This document shows, in pieces, positions 7,046-10,175 of a stretch of 10,175 nt of DNA (position 1 is the first letter of the stretch; the number at the start of each line of letters is the position of its first letter). The notes beneath the pieces were generated by a model that worked only from the letters and a program-made list of their open reading frames with translations, did no database searches and was not told the DNA's origin. The DNA is from Campylobacteraceae bacterium (lineage in GTDB: Bacteria; Campylobacterota; Campylobacteria; Campylobacterales; Sulfurovaceae), in assembly GCA_026985655.1 (NCBI GenBank), contig JALSQB010000039.1:1-10175 (forward strand). The letters run 5' to 3'. Both the position numbers and the translations under genes were made by a program.

Positions 7046-8164
7046 ATGATTGATAAACCCTTATTTAGTGCAACAATGATCCTCTTAATCTTGGGGTTAA
7101 TTATGTCCTACTCACTCTCAAGCTATGTTGTTTTAAAATATGGCTATAACGATATGCATTTTTTTATTAGGCAAGGTGTCGCCGTTCTTATTGGCTTTGT
7201 ACTCATCGTAGGACTCTCAAAACTTGACCCAGATAAATGGTTTAAACCCATAGGCGTGATGCTATTTCTTACTTTTCTTATTGTGTTACTCATTATGCCC
7301 CTTCTTCCTGAATCTTTTGTTAAAAGTGTGGGGGGAGCAAAACGATGGATAAACTTGGGTTCTGTTTCCATCACACCTGTTGAGTTTTACAAAATTGGCT
7401 TTATTATGTTCATTTCTTGGTCACTCGTACGCACACGTCTGCCTAAAGGAAAAATGAATTTACGCTCAGAGATAAAACTTTTTGTTCCCTATATTGTTGT
7501 CTTAATTATTAGTACCCTACTCATTGCTGTCTTTCAAAAAGATTTAGGACAAACTGTAGTGCTATCACTTACACTTATTATTCTATTTCTTTTGGTGGGG
7601 AGTAGTTTTCGTTTCTTTTCACTCCTAGCAGGACTCTCATTAGGGTCATTGGTACTGCTTATTATTACCCAGCCTCACCGAATAAAACGGATTAAAGATT
7701 GGTTTCTCTCTTTTAACAATGAAAGTAACCGACTCGAAACCTACCAAATCTCAAACTCCATAGATGCCATACGCAATGGAGGCTTCTTTGGTCAAGGCAT
7801 CGGTAATGGACAATACAAACTAGGACATCTCTCAGAAGTCAATACAGACTTTATTTTAGCAGGTATCTCTGAGGAGTTAGGCTTTGTTATGATTATATTG
7901 GTTACGCTTATTATGCTTTTTATTATCTTTCGTATTTTTAAAATTGCGGCTAAAGTAGAGACACCCACTTACTATCTTTTTTGTGTCGGTTCTGCCCTAC
8001 TTATTACCTTTTCATTTTTCATTAACTCATTTGGTATTTCAGGAATTACCCCTATTAAAGGGATTGCTGTTCCCTTTTTAAGTTATGGAGGGTCACAAGT
8101 CATCGCGTCATCGCTAAGCATTGGCTTAGTGTTAATGATTTCTAAAAAAATAAAAAGGAAATAA
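7046..8164 (+). CDS. ftsW: SEDS peptidoglycan glycosyltransferase FtsW
   Basis: A 372-residue polytopic protein (about ten membrane segments) of the SEDS family, which polymerises lipid II at the division site together with FtsI. Motifs in order: GGAKRWINLG in the first large periplasmic loop (about 93-102), FQKDLGQT (about 164-171), and GGFFGQGIGNGQYKLGHL leading to NTDFILAGISEELG. In the last of these, Asp268 corresponds to the catalytic Asp297 of E. coli FtsW. Near the C-terminus is VPFLSYGGS. The elongation homologue RodA shares these motifs; FtsW is chosen because of the division-type neighbours ftsI and murG. The ribosome site is weak (AAAGAA). It runs divergently from ftsI with an 84-bp gap and is followed 2 bases later by murG, clearly one operon. 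Confidence 0.88.
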   Translation: MIDKPLFSATMILLILGLIMSYSLSSYVVLKYGYNDMHFFIRQGVAVLIGFVLIVGLSKLDPDKWFKPIGVMLFLTFLIVLLIMPLLPESFVKSVGGAKRWINLGSVSITPVEFYKIGFIMFISWSLVRTRLPKGKMNLRSEIKLFVPYIVVLIISTLLIAVFQKDLGQTVVLSLTLIILFLLVGSSFRFFSLLAGLSLGSLVLLIITQPHRIKRIKDWFLSFNNESNRLETYQISNSIDAIRNGGFFGQGIGNGQYKLGHLSEVNTDFILAGISEELGFVMIILVTLIMLFIIFRIFKIAAKVETPTYYLFCVGSALLITFSFFINSFGISGITPIKGIAVPFLSYGGSQVIASSLSIGLVLMISKKIKRK

Positions 8165-8166
8165 AT

Positions 8167-9174
8167 ATGAGCATCGTCATGACAGGAGGAGGCACAGGAG
8201 GGCATCTTACCATTATTAAAGCTGTAAAAGAACATCTTTTAGAGGAACAGCTTATCTATATTGGTTCTACCAAAGGGCAAGACCAAGCATGGTTTAAAGA
8301 AGATGAGCAATTTCACTCAACTTACTTTTTACAAACCCAAGGAGTCGTTAATCAAGGTCTTTTAGGTAAGATAAAATCTATCTTTATGCTTGCTAAAGCC
8401 ACCCTACAAGCCCGAAAAATTTTAAAAAATGCTCATGCTAAAGTGGTCTTTTGTGTCGGAGGATTTTCAGCCGCCCCCACTTCTTTTGCAGCCATTACCT
8501 TGGGTATTCCCTTGGTTATCCATGAACAAAATGCAGCCATCGGTTCTCTTAATAAACTTTTACGTTCTCGTGCTAAAGCCTTCATTAGCTCTTATGAGGA
8601 ACAAAGCCCTATTACGGCTTACCCTATTAAAAATGAATTTTTTGAAAAGTCACGCATTAGAGAAGAGATTAAAAGCATTATTTTTCTAGGAGGTTCACAA
8701 GGTGCAAAAGCCATTAATGAATTGGCGTTAAAACTCGCCCCTACGCTTAAAGAAAAAAACATTAATATCATTCATCAAGCAGGGGAAAGAAACATACAAG
8801 AAGTTGAAAAATCCTATGAAAAGCTAGGCATACAAGCCAAAGTTTTTGGCTTTACCAAAGAGCTTTCAACTTACATGGAAGAAGCAGACTTTGCCATTGC
8901 CCGTTCAGGGGCATCAACACTTTGGGAACTCTCAGCCATTGCCTGCCCAACACTCTTTATCCCCTACCCTTATGCAGCAGGCGACCATCAATATTACAAT
9001 GCCAAGTTTTTAAAAGACCTCGATGTTGCGTGGATAATGCGTGAAAATGAGCTAGATGTTCAAAAAGTACTGAAACTTTTAGATGAGAACATGCTAGAGA
9101 AGTCACAAAAACTTCAAAATTTAATAGAAAAAGATGGTGCATTACAGATTGCTCAATTATTAAAGAATATTTAA
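8167..9174 (+). CDS. murG: UDP-GlcNAc:undecaprenyl-pyrophosphoryl-MurNAc-pentapeptide GlcNAc transferase MurG
   Basis: A 335-residue, membrane-associated GT-B glycosyltransferase (E. coli form about 355) that converts lipid I to lipid II, the substrate of FtsW. The N-terminal acceptor domain shows GGGTGGH (7-13), GGFSAAP (98-104) and HEQN (119-122). The C-terminal donor domain shows GGSQGA (175-180) and RSGASTLWE (246-254), whose Glu254 matches the UDP-GlcNAc-binding Glu of E. coli MurG, followed by the GDHQYYNA loop that contacts the nucleotide sugar. AAGGAA (8155-8160), inside the end of ftsW, lies 6 bases before the ATG, and the gap is 2 bases, so the two genes are translated from one message. 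The stop codon falls in the loop of a perfect 10-bp inverted repeat that may end the transcript. Confidence 0.96.
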   Translation: MSIVMTGGGTGGHLTIIKAVKEHLLEEQLIYIGSTKGQDQAWFKEDEQFHSTYFLQTQGVVNQGLLGKIKSIFMLAKATLQARKILKNAHAKVVFCVGGFSAAPTSFAAITLGIPLVIHEQNAAIGSLNKLLRSRAKAFISSYEEQSPITAYPIKNEFFEKSRIREEIKSIIFLGGSQGAKAINELALKLAPTLKEKNINIIHQAGERNIQEVEKSYEKLGIQAKVFGFTKELSTYMEEADFAIARSGASTLWELSAIACPTLFIPYPYAAGDHQYYNAKFLKDLDVAWIMRENELDVQKVLKLLDENMLEKSQKLQNLIEKDGALQIAQLLKNI

Positions 9175-9187
9175 CTTAATATTCTTT
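9162..9187 (+). terminator. Inverted repeat around the murG stop codon, possible terminator
   Basis: AAAGAATATT (9162-9171) is followed by the loop TAACTT and the exact complement AATATTCTTT (9178-9187), then CTTTCTCTT. The murG TAA is the first half of the loop. The stem is long but has a single G-C pair, and the T tract is broken by C, so termination may be weak. Confidence 0.45.
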
Positions 9188-9210
9188 CTTTCTCTTAACC
9201 TCCTTTTAGC

Positions 9211-9216
9211 TATAAT
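9211..9216 (+). promoter_or_regulatory. Sigma-70 -10 box for rpsB (upstream)
   Basis: CTTTTAGC-TATAAT is a very good Campylobacterota-style -10 with its T-rich lead. Transcription would start near 9223, giving a leader of about 183 bases before the rpsB ATG. Confidence 0.65.
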
Positions 9217-9227
9217 TCCGAGCTTTT

Positions 9228-9233
9228 TATAAT
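9228..9233 (+). promoter_or_regulatory. Second -10 box for rpsB
   Basis: Another perfect TATAAT begins 17 bases after the first, preceded by TTTT. A start near 9240 would place the first hairpin of the leader almost at the RNA 5' end. It may be a tandem promoter, or part of the imperfect inverted repeat CTTTTTATA/TATAAAAG (9223-9245). Confidence 0.45.
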
Positions 9234-9239
9234 TTTCTA

Positions 9240-9405
9240 TAAAAGAGAAGCAAATTCTCATGTAGTTATTCCTTGAACGGTTGCACTTTTTGTGTTAAGG
9301 ACTACAGTGGCATAAACCAACAGACTACGGTCTTTAAAAATATTATTTTTGTCTTGAAATACATAATCAAATTATCTATTTTTGGACTTTTGCAAGGAGC
9401 AAAAT
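9240..9405 (+). promoter_or_regulatory. Structured 5' leader of rpsB, candidate S2 autoregulatory RNA
   Basis: Complementary segments read directly from the sequence are as follows. Hairpin 1: GAGAA (9245-9249) with TTCTC (9255-9259), loop GCAAA. Hairpin 2: TGTAGT (9261-9266) with ACTACA (9301-9306), and after a TATT bulge CCTTGAA (9271-9277) with TTAAGG (9295-9300). Its loop segment TGCAC (9282-9286) can also pair with GTGgCA (9307-9312) as a pseudoknot. Hairpin 3: AGAC-TACG-GTCT (9322-9333), a C(UACG)G tetraloop. An AAAAA/TTTTT palindrome (9336-9350) follows. S2 represses its own rpsB message through the leader in E. coli; applying that here is inference. It could also contain a separate small RNA. 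Confidence 0.5.
9394..9399 (+). promoter_or_regulatory. Strong rpsB ribosome-binding site
   Basis: AAGGAG stands 6 bases before the ATG at 9406 and decides this start over the in-frame ATG at 9415. CAAGGA (9393-9398) is the exact complement of TCCTTG (9270-9275) in the leader. Confidence 0.85.
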
Positions 9406-10175
9406 ATGGTAGCAATGAAAGATTTATTAGAATGTGGTGTACACTTTGGACACCAAACAAGAAGATGGAACCCAAAAATGAAAAAGTTTATTTTTGGTGA
9501 GCGAAAAAACATCTACATTATTGACTTACAAAAAACACTTAGATACTTCAAATACACTTACAATGTTGTAAAAGAAGCAGCAGCTGAGGGTAAAACCGTA
9601 ATCTTTGTAGGAACAAAAAAACAAGCACGTTCAGCAGTTAAAGAACACGCTGAAAGATGTGGAATGCCTTACGTTTCTACAAGATGGTTAGGGGGAATGC
9701 TAACAAACTACCCTACTATGAAAAAATCTATTAGAAAACTAGAAATCATTGAGCAGATGGAAGAAAATGGTCAGATTGAAATGCTAACTAAAAAAGAAGC
9801 ACTTATGCTACTTAGAAAAAAAGCTAAACTTTCTGCCTACCTTGAAGGTTTTAGACATATGAAAAAACTTCCAGATATGATGTTTGTTATTGATGCTGTA
9901 AAAGAACACATTGCTGTTAAAGAAGCAAGAAGAATGGGAATGAAAGTTGTTGCACCACTTGATACAAACTGTGACCCAGATGTGGTTGATTACCCAATTC
10001 CAGGAAACGATGATGCGATTCGTTCAATCAACCTTTTCTGTAGAGAGATGGCTGAAGCAATCATTGAGGGTCAAGCAGAATTAGCTGAAAAAGAAGGTGT
10101 CGCAGCTGATAATGCACCAGCAGCAGATGCTGAACTTGGTGAAGCAATGATGGCACAAACTGAAGACCCAGAAGT
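9406..10175 (+). CDS. rpsB: 30S ribosomal protein S2 (3' end missing)
   Basis: 256 complete codons are visible, with no stop before the right edge. The protein starts MVAMKDLLECGVHFGHQTRR, the classical S2 opening. It continues with GERKNIYIIDLQKT, VIFVGTKKQA, STRWLGGMLTN, KLPDMMFVID and DTNCDPDVVDYPIPGNDDA, all universal S2 signatures, so the identification is firm. S2 binds late to the 30S subunit at the head-body junction, near the exit of the anti-Shine-Dalgarno region. The conserved core is complete by about residue 225; the rest is an Ala/Glu-rich acidic tail, already longer than the 241-residue E. coli protein. tsf usually follows rpsB but would lie outside the window. The gene has its own promoters and a long structured leader. 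Confidence 0.98.
   Translation, partial: MVAMKDLLECGVHFGHQTRRWNPKMKKFIFGERKNIYIIDLQKTLRYFKYTYNVVKEAAAEGKTVIFVGTKKQARSAVKEHAERCGMPYVSTRWLGGMLTNYPTMKKSIRKLEIIEQMEENGQIEMLTKKEALMLLRKKAKLSAYLEGFRHMKKLPDMMFVIDAVKEHIAVKEARRMGMKVVAPLDTNCDPDVVDYPIPGNDDAIRSINLFCREMAEAIIEGQAELAEKEGVAADNAPAADAELGEAMMAQTEDPE

Noticed and set aside
9199..9207. CCTCCTTTT as an anti-Shine-Dalgarno element for rpsB
   Set aside because: It lies upstream of both predicted -10 boxes and would not be in the transcript.
9261..9333. tRNA or tmRNA-like gene between murG and rpsB
   Set aside because: No T-loop (GGTTCRANNCC), acceptor stem or CCA pattern could be found; the paired segments form simple hairpins.
9322..9350. AGAC-TACG-GTCT hairpin as an intrinsic terminator ending a separate small RNA
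   Set aside because: The stem is 4 bp and only two further T follow before five A, so termination is unlikely; kept as part of the leader fold instead.
9273..9500. A 75-codon frame starting at TTG and overlapping the start of rpsB
   Set aside because: It lies in another frame over the firmly identified S2 coding sequence and the structured leader, and has no recognisable protein character or ribosome site.
1..10175. Mobile elements, CRISPR arrays, toxin-antitoxin or defence genes
   Set aside because: No transposase, integrase, repeat-spacer pattern, terminal repeats or small gene pair was seen on either strand; all long frames are explained by backbone genes.

Overview
The window is about 10 kb of AT-rich chromosomal DNA. 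It reads as ordinary, gene-dense backbone of a member of the Campylobacterota (the former Epsilonproteobacteria). The main evidence is the run pgbA-like / glcD / rbn, which as I remember it is also found in Campylobacter (and as pgbA-glcD in Helicobacter pylori). Protein features and the promoters agree: a T-rich tract, a good TATAAT, and no clear -35 box. The genus cannot be fixed from the sequence. A free-living, oxygen-using lineage such as Sulfurovum, Sulfurimonas or Arcobacter-like bacteria is a guess, based on the O2-dependent desaturase.

Layout. Bases 1-1074 (+) hold the 3' part of a membrane fatty-acid desaturase. After a 102-bp gap with a promoter, 1177-4136 (+) carry a secreted PgbA-N-type protein, the FAD oxidoreductase GlcD one base later, and, behind its own promoter, a YihY/BrkB membrane protein. 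The minus strand 6961-4133 is a tight operon: ftsI (septal transpeptidase), a YceB/DUF1439-like lipoprotein, and dgkA (diacylglycerol kinase). It ends in a 4-bp tail-to-tail overlap with the YihY gene. Divergently, 7046-9174 (+) hold ftsW and murG. Bases 9175-9405 are a 231-bp promoter and structured leader, followed by rpsB (ribosomal protein S2), cut by the right edge. No stretch longer than 300 bases lacks a gene.

How the genes work together. The centre is a cell-envelope block. MurG makes lipid II, FtsW polymerises it and FtsI cross-links it at the septum. DgkA recycles diacylglycerol into phosphatidic acid, and the YceB-like lipoprotein probably sits at the outer membrane. ftsI and ftsW are driven by back-to-back promoters whose elements overlap, so the polymerase and cross-linking halves of one machine may be coupled at transcription.

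No defence system, transposon, phage, CRISPR array, tRNA or rRNA was seen. The most unusual item is the rpsB leader. It holds several clean hairpins, a possible pseudoknot, an anti-Shine-Dalgarno segment with two competing partners, and minimal start-stop reading frames. This would suit autogenous control by S2, but that is inferred from sequence only.
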